Source of the DNA: Vreelandella alkaliphila
Lineage (GTDB): Bacteria > Pseudomonadota > Gammaproteobacteria > Pseudomonadales > Halomonadaceae
Direction: 5' to 3'
Assembly (NCBI RefSeq): GCF_016107625.1
Contig: NZ_JABASV010000005.1
Location: 186,001-250,000 of the forward strand
DNA: 64,000 nt
Under the pieces are notes generated by a model. The model made no database searches and was not told the origin of the DNA. It was given only the letters and a program-made list of their open reading frames with translations. The position numbers were made by a program, and so were the translations under genes. Below are positions 25,384-33,174 of the stretch, one piece after another; position 1 is the stretch's first letter, and the number at the start of each line of letters is the position of its first letter.

Positions 25384-28236
25384 ATGCGTCTAACTCGCAA
25401 AACTAATACTCCCAACGCTTCAGGGCTTGGAATCTCCCGTCGTCAATTTTTAAAGCGTAGTGGCGTCGCCACCGGTGGCGTCGCAGCTGCGGGCTTTATG
25501 GGCGCGCCGATGATGCAGCGCGCCGAGTCGGCGAATAAAACTCCCGTATTAGACTCACCCGTTGAAACCAAGCGAACCATTTGTTCCCACTGTTCGGTGG
25601 GCTGTGGTGTCTATGCAGAAGTTCAAGAAGGCATTTGGACAAAACAAGAGCCCGCTTTTGATCACCCGATTAACCGCGGTGCGCATTGTGCCAAAGGGGC
25701 CTCGCTACGCCAGCACGGTCACTCCACCCGTCGCCTAAAATACCCCATGAAGCTAGTGGCTGGTGAATGGCAGCGACTGAGTTGGGACGACGCGGTTAAT
25801 GAAATAGGCGACAAGCTGCTTGAACTGCGTGAAGCCCACGGACCAGACAGTGTTTACTGGCTCGGGTCGGCCAAGTTTAATAACGAGCAGGCGTATTTGA
25901 TGCGCAAGCTGGCCTCCATGTGGGGCACCAACAACACAGATCACCAAGCGCGAATTTGTCACTCCACCACCGTGGCAGGTGTTGCTAACACCTGGGGTTA
26001 CGGGGCGATGACCAACTCGCTCAATGATATGCAGAACAGCAAGGCGATTCTGTTTATCGGCTCCAACCCGAGTGAAGCTCACCCGGTCGCGATGCAGCAT
26101 ATTCTCATTGCTAAAGAGCGTAATAACTGCGACATCATCGTCGCGGATCCGCGCTTTACGCGCACCGCAGCAAAAGCCAATAAATACGTACGCCTGCGCC
26201 CTGGCTCGGACGTTGCTTATATTTGGGGCTTGTTGTGGCACATCTTTGAGAACGGCTGGGAAGACAGTGAGTATATCAGCCAGCGTGTTTACGGTATGGA
26301 TGAGGTGCGTGCAGAGGTGGCTCAGTTCACCCCGAGTGTCGTAGAAGACATTACTGGCGTACCGGAAGCGGACATGTTCGATGTGGCTAAACGGCTTGCT
26401 GACAATCGTCCGGGCTGCGTGGTCTGGTGTATGGGCGGTACCCAGCACACCACTGGTAATAACAACACCCGCGCGTACTGCATTCTAGAGCTGGCGCTGG
26501 GCAATATTGGTAAGTCCGGTGGTGGTGCCAACATTTTGCGGGGCCACGATAACGTACAGGGGGCTACCGACCTCGGCCTTGGCTGTGACTCGTTACCGGG
26601 CTATTACGGTTTGGCTGAAGGCGCATGGCAGCACTGGTCCCAGGTGTGGAATGTCGATTATGAGTGGCTAAAAGGCCGCTTTGACGATACCGAGTACGCT
26701 GATGGAAAGCCGATGTACTCCAGCGGTATTACCGTATCCCGCTGGGTAGACGGTGTGCTGGAAGAGGATGAAAATATCTCCCAGCGCACCGCGCTAAAAG
26801 CGATGTTCTACTGGGGGCACGCGGTCAACTCGCAAACCCGCGGAGTGGAAATGCAAAAAGCCATGCAGAAGCTCGAGATGATGGTCATTGTTGACCCTTA
26901 TCCCACGGTTGCCTCGGTGATGCATGACCGCTCTGATGGTGTTTATCTGCTGCCTGCAGCGACCCAGTTTGAAACTACTGGCAGCGTGACGGCAACCAAC
27001 CGCTCTATTCAGTGGCGCGACAAAGTCATTGAGCCGCTATTTGAATCAAAGCCTGATCACGAAATTATGTACCTATTTGCCAACAAGCTTGGCTTTGGTA
27101 ATGAGTTCGTGAAGAACTTTGAGATGAACGGCAACGAGCCTCTGATTGATGACGTGTTGCGTGAAATCAACCGTGGTATGTGGACTGTTGGCTACACCGG
27201 CCAAAGCCCCGAGCGCCTCAAAGAGCACCAGAAAAACTGGCATACTTTCAGCTTTCAGAACTTGCGTGCCCAAGGTGGCCCTGCCGATGGTGATTACTAC
27301 GGGCTACCGTGGCCGTGCTGGGGCACACCAGAGTTTAATCACCCTGGCTCACCCAACCTCTATGACACCAGCGTGCCGGTAATGGAAGGCGGTATGGGTT
27401 TCCGTGCCCGTTTTGGTATTGAGCGCGACGGCGTTAATTTGCTGGCTGAGGGCTCTGCGCCAGTAGGTGGCGAGATTGATGACGGCTACCCCGAGTTTAC
27501 CGACCAACTGCTTAAAGACCTCGGTTGGTGGGATGACCTTACTGACGTTGAGAAAACGGCCGCGGAAGGTAAAAACTGGAAAACCGACCTCTCAGGCGGT
27601 ATCCAGCGGGTGGCGATTGGTCGTGGTTGCGCACCTTATGGCAACGCGAAAGCGCGCGCCGTGGTATGGACCTTCCCAGATGCAGTGCCGAAACACCGCG
27701 AGCCGCTATACACCACCCGTCGCGACCTGGTCGAACGCTATCCCACCTGGGACGACTTTGACTCAATTATGCGCCTGCCTACGATGTACAAAACCATCCA
27801 GGATCGCGATAACAGCGCCGATTATCCGATTATTCTCACATCGGGTCGATTGGTCGAATACGAGGGAGGCGGTGAAGAAACACGCTCGATGTCGTGGCTG
27901 GCCGAGCTACAGCAAGAGATGTTTGTCGAGATGAACCCCGCGGATGCTAATGACATTGGCGTACGTGATGGCGACGACGTATGGGTTGAAGGTGCTGAAG
28001 GTGGCCGAGTGAAGGTGAAAGCCTTGGTCACGCCTCGGGTTGATCGCAAGGTTGCCTTTATGCCGTTCCACTTTGGCGGCATGTTCCAGGGCGAGAGCTT
28101 GCGGGATCGTTATCCGGACGGGTCTGCCCCGTACGTCATTGGTGAGGCGGCTAACACAGCCACCACCTATGGCTATGACCCGGTGACACTGATGCAGGAA
28201 ACAAAGTGCACCATCTGCCGAATTGAGCGGGCTTAA
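25384..28236 (+). CDS. fdhA: Formate dehydrogenase catalytic subunit, Cys type, Tat-exported
   Basis: Catalytic subunit of a periplasmic membrane-bound formate dehydrogenase, oxidising formate to CO2. The 950-residue protein begins with a Tat signal (SRRQFLK at 18-24). A 4Fe-4S cluster is bound by Cys67, Cys70, Cys74 and Cys102. The molybdenum/tungsten ligand is Cys192 in ARICHSTTVAGV, followed by His193; selenocysteine is not used. Further molybdopterin-binding blocks are FIGSNPSEAHPVAMQH, GGTQHTTGNNNTRA and the C-terminal domain (LTSGRLVEYEGGGEETRSM, AFMPFHFGG). It lies between the small Tat protein and fdhB in a clear operon. Close Cys-type FDH3 enzymes are widespread in proteobacteria. 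Confidence 0.95.
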   Translation: MRLTRKTNTPNASGLGISRRQFLKRSGVATGGVAAAGFMGAPMMQRAESANKTPVLDSPVETKRTICSHCSVGCGVYAEVQEGIWTKQEPAFDHPINRGAHCAKGASLRQHGHSTRRLKYPMKLVAGEWQRLSWDDAVNEIGDKLLELREAHGPDSVYWLGSAKFNNEQAYLMRKLASMWGTNNTDHQARICHSTTVAGVANTWGYGAMTNSLNDMQNSKAILFIGSNPSEAHPVAMQHILIAKERNNCDIIVADPRFTRTAAKANKYVRLRPGSDVAYIWGLLWHIFENGWEDSEYISQRVYGMDEVRAEVAQFTPSVVEDITGVPEADMFDVAKRLADNRPGCVVWCMGGTQHTTGNNNTRAYCILELALGNIGKSGGGANILRGHDNVQGATDLGLGCDSLPGYYGLAEGAWQHWSQVWNVDYEWLKGRFDDTEYADGKPMYSSGITVSRWVDGVLEEDENISQRTALKAMFYWGHAVNSQTRGVEMQKAMQKLEMMVIVDPYPTVASVMHDRSDGVYLLPAATQFETTGSVTATNRSIQWRDKVIEPLFESKPDHEIMYLFANKLGFGNEFVKNFEMNGNEPLIDDVLREINRGMWTVGYTGQSPERLKEHQKNWHTFSFQNLRAQGGPADGDYYGLPWPCWGTPEFNHPGSPNLYDTSVPVMEGGMGFRARFGIERDGVNLLAEGSAPVGGEIDDGYPEFTDQLLKDLGWWDDLTDVEKTAAEGKNWKTDLSGGIQRVAIGRGCAPYGNAKARAVVWTFPDAVPKHREPLYTTRRDLVERYPTWDDFDSIMRLPTMYKTIQDRDNSADYPIILTSGRLVEYEGGGEETRSMSWLAELQQEMFVEMNPADANDIGVRDGDDVWVEGAEGGRVKVKALVTPRVDRKVAFMPFHFGGMFQGESLRDRYPDGSAPYVIGEAANTATTYGYDPVTLMQETKCTICRIERA

Positions 28237-28309
28237 GCCAATAAACGTCTCGACCGACCTGACAGAGCCCAGCGCGGGTAAATGCTCGCGCTGGTGAGAG
28301 GAGAACACC

Positions 28310-28924
28310 ATGGCTCAAATGAAATTTATGTGTGACGCCGAGCGCTGCATCGAGTGCAACGGCTGTGTCACCGCCTGTAAAAATGCCAACGATGTAGAGT
28401 GGGGTATCCAGCGTCGCCGGGTGGTCACACTTAACGACGGCGAAGCGGATGAGATGTCGATTTCAGTGGCTTGTATGCATTGCGACGATGCGCCATGCAT
28501 GGCGGTATGTCCGACTGACTGCTTCTATAAAACCGATGATGGCATCGTGCTGCACGATAAAGACCTGTGCATTGGTTGTGGCTACTGCCTTTATGCGTGC
28601 CCCTTTGGCGCACCGCAGTTTCCACAACAAAATGCATTTGGCGAGCGCGGAAAAATGGACAAGTGCACATTCTGTGCAGGCGGCCCCGCCGAGAGCAAAG
28701 AGGAGGAGTACGAGAAGTACGGCTCCAATCGCATCGCGGAAGGTAAGCTGCCGCTATGTGCGGAAATGTGCTCTACCAAAGCCCTTCTAGCGGGTGATGC
28801 GCAAGATGTTGCCGATATCTTCCGTCAGCGTGTCGTCCATCGTGGCCATAAAGATGGTGCTTGGTCGAATAACCCCCAGGCCAGTACTGACAACCTTGCC
28901 TACGATGCTGCCCGTAAAGGGTAA
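28310..28924 (+). CDS. fdhB: Formate dehydrogenase iron-sulfur subunit (FDH3 beta)
   Basis: Electron-transfer subunit of 204 residues with four 4Fe-4S sites: CIECNGCVTACKNAN, CMHCDDAPCMAVCPTDC, CIGCGYCLYACPFGAP and the split CTFCAG ... CAEMCSTKAL. There is no signal peptide, so it probably travels through Tat bound to FdhA. It passes electrons from FdhA to the cytochrome b subunit encoded 11 bp downstream. GAGAGGAG precedes its ATG. Confidence 0.94.
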   Translation: MAQMKFMCDAERCIECNGCVTACKNANDVEWGIQRRRVVTLNDGEADEMSISVACMHCDDAPCMAVCPTDCFYKTDDGIVLHDKDLCIGCGYCLYACPFGAPQFPQQNAFGERGKMDKCTFCAGGPAESKEEEYEKYGSNRIAEGKLPLCAEMCSTKALLAGDAQDVADIFRQRVVHRGHKDGAWSNNPQASTDNLAYDAARKG

Positions 28925-28935
28925 GGAGGCGTGTC

Positions 28936-30048
28936 ATGACAACGATGACCACGACCACAATGACACCAGAGGCGCCTGCGCTAGCGTTCTGGGTAAGGGC
29001 GTTTTTCCAGCGCTGTTGGCGTATCGGCATTCTGTTACTGCTGCTGGCTGCCAGCCTTGGCATGTCCCAACTAGCGGTTGCCCAGGCTGACACAGACCAC
29101 GAGATGGTGACCGCTGCTCCAGGTATTAGTGCAGATCAGTGGCGCCAGGTGCGCAGTGGTGAAACAGGGCCTAACTATCGCGACTCGCGTTTTGACAGTA
29201 ACTACAATCTGATCAATTCAAGTGGCGAAACTTGGCGGCAGATCCGAAACCGTTGGGTGTCGCCGTTTGGTTTGATTGCGATTGGCGGGATGATCGTGGT
29301 GATTGCGCTGTTCTACTTTATGGTTGGGCGCAAACATCTTGATGAGCCGCGCACAGGACGTAAGCTTTTTCGCTGGTCGTTGCTAATGCGTTCGCTGCAC
29401 TGGACCGTTGCCACCCTGTTTATCACCTTGGCGTTAACAGGGTTGAATTTGCTGTTTGGTAAGTTTGTGTTCCGCACGCTGTTTGGCGACGCCGTCTGGG
29501 CATGGATGATTTCAGCTTCCAAAGTGCTGCATAACTATCTTGGCCCGATATTCGGTGTGCTACTCGTTGTACTGTTAATTAGCTTGCTGAAAGACAATAT
29601 TCCTAAGAAGCATGACTGGGTATGGTTTAAAAAGGCAGGTGGATTAACAGGCAAGCACCATCCTGACGCGGGTTTTGCCAACGGTGGCGAAAAAGCGTGG
29701 TACTGGCTATTAGCCACTGCTGGCTTGGTGGTGATCGCGAGTGGTTTTGTGCTCGACTTCCCCAACTATGGCCAAGGCCGCGATACCATGCAGTGGGCCA
29801 ACATCATCCATGCGGTGGGTGCGCTTGGTCTAACGGCTGTCGCGCTGGGCCATATCTATATTGGTACTGTTGGTACGGAAGGCTCACTGGAAGGTATGAC
29901 CACTGGCTATGTCGATGAAACCTGGGCCAAAGAGCACCACAACTTGTGGTACGAGGAGGTCAAAGATACAGCTATGAGCGAAGAGGAAATCGCGGCACAA
30001 AAAACGGGCAGCAGTAGTGGCGATGTTTCCGCTACCAAACCTAGCTAG
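28936..30048 (+). CDS. fdhC: Formate dehydrogenase cytochrome b subunit (gamma)
   Basis: Membrane anchor that takes electrons from the FeS subunit to the quinone pool. The 370-residue protein has an N-terminal hydrophobic segment (about 27-48) that may be a signal, a periplasmic stretch, then about five membrane helices. Haem-ligand histidines are probably in LLMRSLHWTVATLF, KVLHNYLGPIF and ANIIHAVGALGLTAVALGHIYIG. The start is low in complexity (MTTMTTTTMTPEAP), but GGAGG seven bases before 28936 supports the first ATG. A terminator follows at 30071. Confidence 0.9.
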   Translation: MTTMTTTTMTPEAPALAFWVRAFFQRCWRIGILLLLLAASLGMSQLAVAQADTDHEMVTAAPGISADQWRQVRSGETGPNYRDSRFDSNYNLINSSGETWRQIRNRWVSPFGLIAIGGMIVVIALFYFMVGRKHLDEPRTGRKLFRWSLLMRSLHWTVATLFITLALTGLNLLFGKFVFRTLFGDAVWAWMISASKVLHNYLGPIFGVLLVVLLISLLKDNIPKKHDWVWFKKAGGLTGKHHPDAGFANGGEKAWYWLLATAGLVVIASGFVLDFPNYGQGRDTMQWANIIHAVGALGLTAVALGHIYIGTVGTEGSLEGMTTGYVDETWAKEHHNLWYEEVKDTAMSEEEIAAQKTGSSSGDVSATKPS

Positions 30049-30070
30049 CCGGTTCGCTTAATTGCCACTC

Positions 30071-30096
30071 GACACCGCCTTCGGGCGGTGTCTTTT
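30071..30096 (+). terminator. Terminator after the formate dehydrogenase operon
   Basis: GACACCGCC and GGCGGTGTC pair perfectly around a TTCG tetraloop (30071-30092), followed by TTTT. It ends the fdh transcript; the DUF1244 gene begins 40 bp later and so probably has its own promoter. Confidence 0.92.
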
Positions 30097-30135
30097 GTTA
30101 TGCTGCTCTCAAGCCACTTGATAAGAGGATCGCCA

Positions 30136-30462
30136 ATGTCATCGTTTAATGAATTAGACCAAACGACGCGTACGGAACTAGAAGCCGCCGCGTTTCGTCG
30201 TTTGTTACAACATTTAGACGACAATAAGGATGTGCAGAACATCGATCTGATGATTCTGGCGGATTTTTGTCGTAACTGCCTGTCTAAATGGCTCGTAACG
30301 GCGGCAGACGAACAGGGTAAAACGCTGGACTATGAGGCTGCCCGGGAATATGTCTATGGAATGCCCTACAGTGAATGGAAAGCTCACTACCAGGGTGCCG
30401 CAACGCCCGAGCAGTTGGCGGCTCTAGATGCTCGCCAAGCTCAGAAAACAGCCAAGGAGTAA
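30136..30462 (+). CDS. DUF1244 protein
   Basis: A 108-residue small protein of the DUF1244 family, function unknown. The family block is FRRLLQHLDDNKDVQNIDLMILADFCRNCLSKWLVTAADEQG, followed by AREYVYGMPYSEWKAHYQ. Two cysteines and a helical character suggest a compact all-alpha fold. ATG at 30136 follows AGAGGAT; an upstream in-frame ATG at 30088 would fall within the terminator. It precedes moaB by 4 bp, but members of this family are found in many contexts, so a role with Moco is not implied. Confidence 0.85.
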   Translation: MSSFNELDQTTRTELEAAAFRRLLQHLDDNKDVQNIDLMILADFCRNCLSKWLVTAADEQGKTLDYEAAREYVYGMPYSEWKAHYQGAATPEQLAALDARQAQKTAKE

Positions 30463-30466
30463 GTCC

Positions 30467-30985
30467 ATGGATAGCATGGAATCCTTGAAAATAGCGGTGT
30501 TGACCATATCTGATACACGTACGGATGAGACTGACCGCTCCGGCCAAGCGCTGGTGCAGCGTTTAACCGAGGCTGGGCACACCCTGGCAGAGAAACGCAT
30601 CGTGCCGGATGACGTCTACCAAATTCGTGCGGTAGTCGCCCAGTGGATTGCCGACGCAAATGTACAGGTAGTGATTACCACGGGCGGTACAGGTTTTACT
30701 GGCCGAGACTCGACGCCGGAGGCTGTATCGGTACTGCTGGATAAGCGTATCGAAGGCTTTGGCGAGCGTTTTCGCCAACTGAGCGGCGATGAGATTGGTA
30801 GTTCGACCATTCAGAGCCGTTGCCTCGGTGGCTTAGCCAACGCTACGGTCGTTTTCTGTCTACCGGGTTCAACCGGCGCCTGCCGTACTGGTTGGGACGG
30901 CATTCTGGCCGAGCAGCTCGATAGCCGTCATAAGCCTTGTAATTTCGCCAACCTGGTCATCCCAGGCCGGGGGCAGCATGGCTGA
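30467..30985 (+). CDS. moaB: Molybdenum cofactor biosynthesis protein MoaB
   Basis: Adenylates molybdopterin (MogA-like reaction) in molybdenum cofactor synthesis. The 172-residue protein has the MoaB/Mog fold: LKIAVLTISDTRTDETDRSGQALVQRL, VVITTGGTGFTGRDSTPEAV, GEDRFRQLSG-type GFGERFRQLSGDEIGSSTIQSR and VVFCLPGSTGACRTGWDGIL, with the end HPCNF-like HKPCNFANLV. The start at 30467 follows AAGGAG. It overlaps the second moeA by 8 bp. Confidence 0.93.
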   Translation: MDSMESLKIAVLTISDTRTDETDRSGQALVQRLTEAGHTLAEKRIVPDDVYQIRAVVAQWIADANVQVVITTGGTGFTGRDSTPEAVSVLLDKRIEGFGERFRQLSGDEIGSSTIQSRCLGGLANATVVFCLPGSTGACRTGWDGILAEQLDSRHKPCNFANLVIPGRGQHG

Positions 30986-32183
30986 GCTACAGCCGATAAG
31001 TGCCGCGCTTGAAGCGCTGTTAGCAGATATCACGCAACTCGGTGCAGAGTGTATACCGCTTGAGGACGCTGCTGGGCGCGTGCTGGCCGAAGCTGTTACC
31101 GCTCAGTTAGACGTACCGCCGTTTGATAATAGCGCAATGGATGGCTATGCCCTGCGTGCTAGTGATGCGGGCAAGTGGCTGCCTATCAGCCAGCGTATTG
31201 CGGCAGGCAGCCCGGCAGCGCCGCTGATGGAAGGCAGTTGCGCACGGATTTTTACCGGCGGTGAGATCCCCCCAGGGGCCGACTGTGTGGTGATGCAAGA
31301 GCGGGTGACTCAGGAGGGGAACCAGGCACTGATGCCGGATGCGCTACCGGTAGGTGATAACGTGCGCCGCCAGGGTCGTGATGTGCGTCGAGGTGAGTTA
31401 CTGCTGCCTGCTGGTGAATGCTTGGAAGCTGCCGCGTTAGGGCATCTGGCCGGTCAAGGGGTTACCCACGTTAGCGTGCGCCGTCGCCCTCGCATAGCGC
31501 TACTGTCGACCGGCGATGAGATCGTTGATCCAGGCACGCCGTTAAAGCCAGGTCAACTGTATAACTCCAATCGGCCGATGCTTAAGCGCTTGTTGGAGAA
31601 CTTTGGTGCTGAGGTCGAGCAACTGGTTAGTGTGCCTGACGATTATGCCCAAACGGTCAAGCTATTAACTCAAGCCGCATCCGTCGCCGATGTCGTTGTT
31701 AGCACCGGTGGCGTTAGCGTGGGCGAAGAAGACCACGTCAAAGCCGCGCTGGAATCGCTAGGCCAGTTAGATATGTGGAAGCTGGCGATTCGCCCAGGAA
31801 AGCCGCTGGCGCTGGGCCGTTTGCCACGCCAAGACGGCAGTGAGGCGCGCTTTGTAGGACTGCCGGGTAACCCTGTTTCTGGGTTTGTGGGCGCGTGGTT
31901 GTTTTTACGACCGTTGATGGGTGCGTTACTGGGGTGTTCGGCGTTGAACGCCTTACCTACGCTGACGGCCTCCGCTAACTTCACTACTCAGACCGGCCCA
32001 CGCCAGCACTATATGCGTGTTGCGCTGCGTTTTAGCGAAGCGGGCATTATCGCCGATGCGTTTGAAGACCAAAACTCAGGCGTGCTGTCATCCTGTATTA
32101 GTGCAGATGCGTTAGCGGTGATTGACCCACACCAGCAGGTAGAAAAAGGCACGTTGGTTCGCTGTTTATGGTTGCAGCGTTAG
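30978..32183 (+). CDS. moeA: Molybdopterin molybdenumtransferase MoeA (second copy)
   Basis: Second MoeA of the window, 401 residues. It has the canonical active-site block FDNSAMDGYALRASD, CARIFTGGEIPPGADCVVMQERV, RIALLSTGDEIVDPGTPL, YNSNRPMLKRLLE, DVVVSTGGVSVGEEDHVKAAL and [13 protein letters not shown]. This copy is closer to E. coli MoeA in the first motif than the copy at 18566-19819. It is coupled to moaB by overlap. The pair moaB-moeA may serve general Moco synthesis, while the fdhD-linked copy may be tied to FDH; this is inference. It overlaps the convergent CheW-like gene by 18 bp. Confidence 0.93.
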   Translation: MAELQPISAALEALLADITQLGAECIPLEDAAGRVLAEAVTAQLDVPPFDNSAMDGYALRASDAGKWLPISQRIAAGSPAAPLMEGSCARIFTGGEIPPGADCVVMQERVTQEGNQALMPDALPVGDNVRRQGRDVRRGELLLPAGECLEAAALGHLAGQGVTHVSVRRRPRIALLSTGDEIVDPGTPLKPGQLYNSNRPMLKRLLENFGAEVEQLVSVPDDYAQTVKLLTQAASVADVVVSTGGVSVGEEDHVKAALESLGQLDMWKLAIRPGKPLALGRLPRQDGSEARFVGLPGNPVSGFVGAWLFLRPLMGALLGCSALNALPTLTASANFTTQTGPRQHYMRVALRFSEAGIIADAFEDQNSGVLSSCISADALAVIDPHQQVEKGTLVRCLWLQR

Positions 32184-32582
32184 CGCTGGGTCAAGCGCTG
32201 CGCCATCAAATAACAAACGTACCGTTTGGTTGGCCATCGTTAAGCCTCGTAGGGCGGGGCTGACGTGGCGTGCGGCAATTAAAGAAGGTAATGGAAACAG
32301 CTCCGTTATCGGTGTGTGAGCTAAGACGACGTCGCCAGTAACGCCTAGCTGCCAAGCGCCGTTGGCATCCTGAAGGGTTAGCCAGTGGGTAGGGGCTACG
32401 CTCAACAATGGCGCGTTAAGCAACAGGTACTCGGCATTCGCGCAACGCGGTAGGTGGGCCGATTTCGCTAACCCCGCGACGTGGCGTGCTTCGATGGCGG
32501 CGAGCGTATGGCCAGCACTAAATAACACTAAAGCAACGTGGGACGCTGCGTCTAAGGAGTGATTCGGCGCGCCAATAGCCAT
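32166..32582 (-). CDS. Divergent CheW-like protein
   Basis: A 138-residue protein at the end of the chemosensory operon. It can be read as a CheW fold: VALVLFSAGHTLAAIEARHVAGL, WLTLQDANGAWQLGVTGDVVLAHTPITELFPLPSLIAARHVSPALRGL and VRLLFDGAAL, the last like the usual LLLD-x-x-x-L ending. The central glycine- and arginine-rich motif of standard CheW is absent. It follows CheW by 4 bp. It may adapt CheA to the receptor or modulate the array, as the second CheW does in Wsp systems. Identification is by pattern and position, so only moderate. Confidence 0.6.
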   Translation of the reverse strand: MAIGAPNHSLDAASHVALVLFSAGHTLAAIEARHVAGLAKSAHLPRCANAEYLLLNAPLLSVAPTHWLTLQDANGAWQLGVTGDVVLAHTPITELFPLPSLIAARHVSPALRGLTMANQTVRLLFDGAALDPALTLQP

Positions 32583-32586
32583 GGGC

Positions 32587-33174
32587 TTATCCTAGGCCTT
32601 GTTGATAGGCGTTGAATAAAGCATCTGGGTCCAGCAGGGCAATGGCCGCGCTGCCTTCTACAGAATCGCCGTTAGTTTCTTTTTCGCCACTCTCTGCTGG
32701 CGTTATATCAGGTTGCCAGAGGGCACTCACATAAGGCATCAATTGGCTGGAGAGGGTGTCCGGTGCGGGTTTTAGTGCGCTGGTTGGGATTTCGCAAACA
32801 TCCTCTAAATAATCGATACGAACAGCGCTGCGAATGCCCGCGGCGGTCACGACTAATAGCATGCCCGTTTGTTCCGCCGGGGGGAGGCCGAGAAGTGCCT
32901 GTAGGGTCACCACCGATTCAATGTTGCCGCGCAAGTGAATCACACCTTCCGTAGAAGCAGGCAAGCCAGGCACGAAATAAACCGGTTGATCACCATTCAA
33001 AATCTCATTGACCGCACTGCCTGGCAAGGCGAACCGTTGCTCTGCCAGGCGAAATAACACCAACTGCTGGCAAGGTTCGTCCACGTCAATAATCGTGTCA
33101 TCGTTACTCTGACGTGCTAGTGCCTCCTCGAGAGAGAGAGACTGGTTGTCACGCTGCTGATGGGTGTTGGTCAT
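32587..33174 (-). CDS. CheW scaffold protein
   Basis: Couples receptor to CheA in a chemosensory array. The 195-residue protein has a non-standard N-terminal extension of about 45 residues, then the CheW domain: QLVLFRLAEQRFALPGSAVNEILNGDQPVYFVPGLPASTEGVIHLRGNIESVVTLQALLGLP, GMLLVVTAAGIRSAVRIDYLEDVCEIP and IALLDPDALF. The core VIxLRGxxxxVV motif is intact. It overlaps the upstream GGDEF gene by 4 bp, so expression is coupled to that of the output protein. Confidence 0.88.
   Translation of the reverse strand: MTNTHQQRDNQSLSLEEALARQSNDDTIIDVDEPCQQLVLFRLAEQRFALPGSAVNEILNGDQPVYFVPGLPASTEGVIHLRGNIESVVTLQALLGLPPAEQTGMLLVVTAAGIRSAVRIDYLEDVCEIPTSALKPAPDTLSSQLMPYVSALWQPDITPAESGEKETNGDSVEGSAAIALLDPDALFNAYQQGLG

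Noticed and set aside
25951-25965. Selenocysteine in FdhA
   Set aside because: The ligand codon in ARICHS is a Cys codon (TGT), not TGA, and no insertion element is needed.
25753-26448. 231-codon open frame antisense to fdhA
   Set aside because: It lies wholly within the strongly supported fdhA, has no ribosome site and shows no family pattern; an effect of codon bias.
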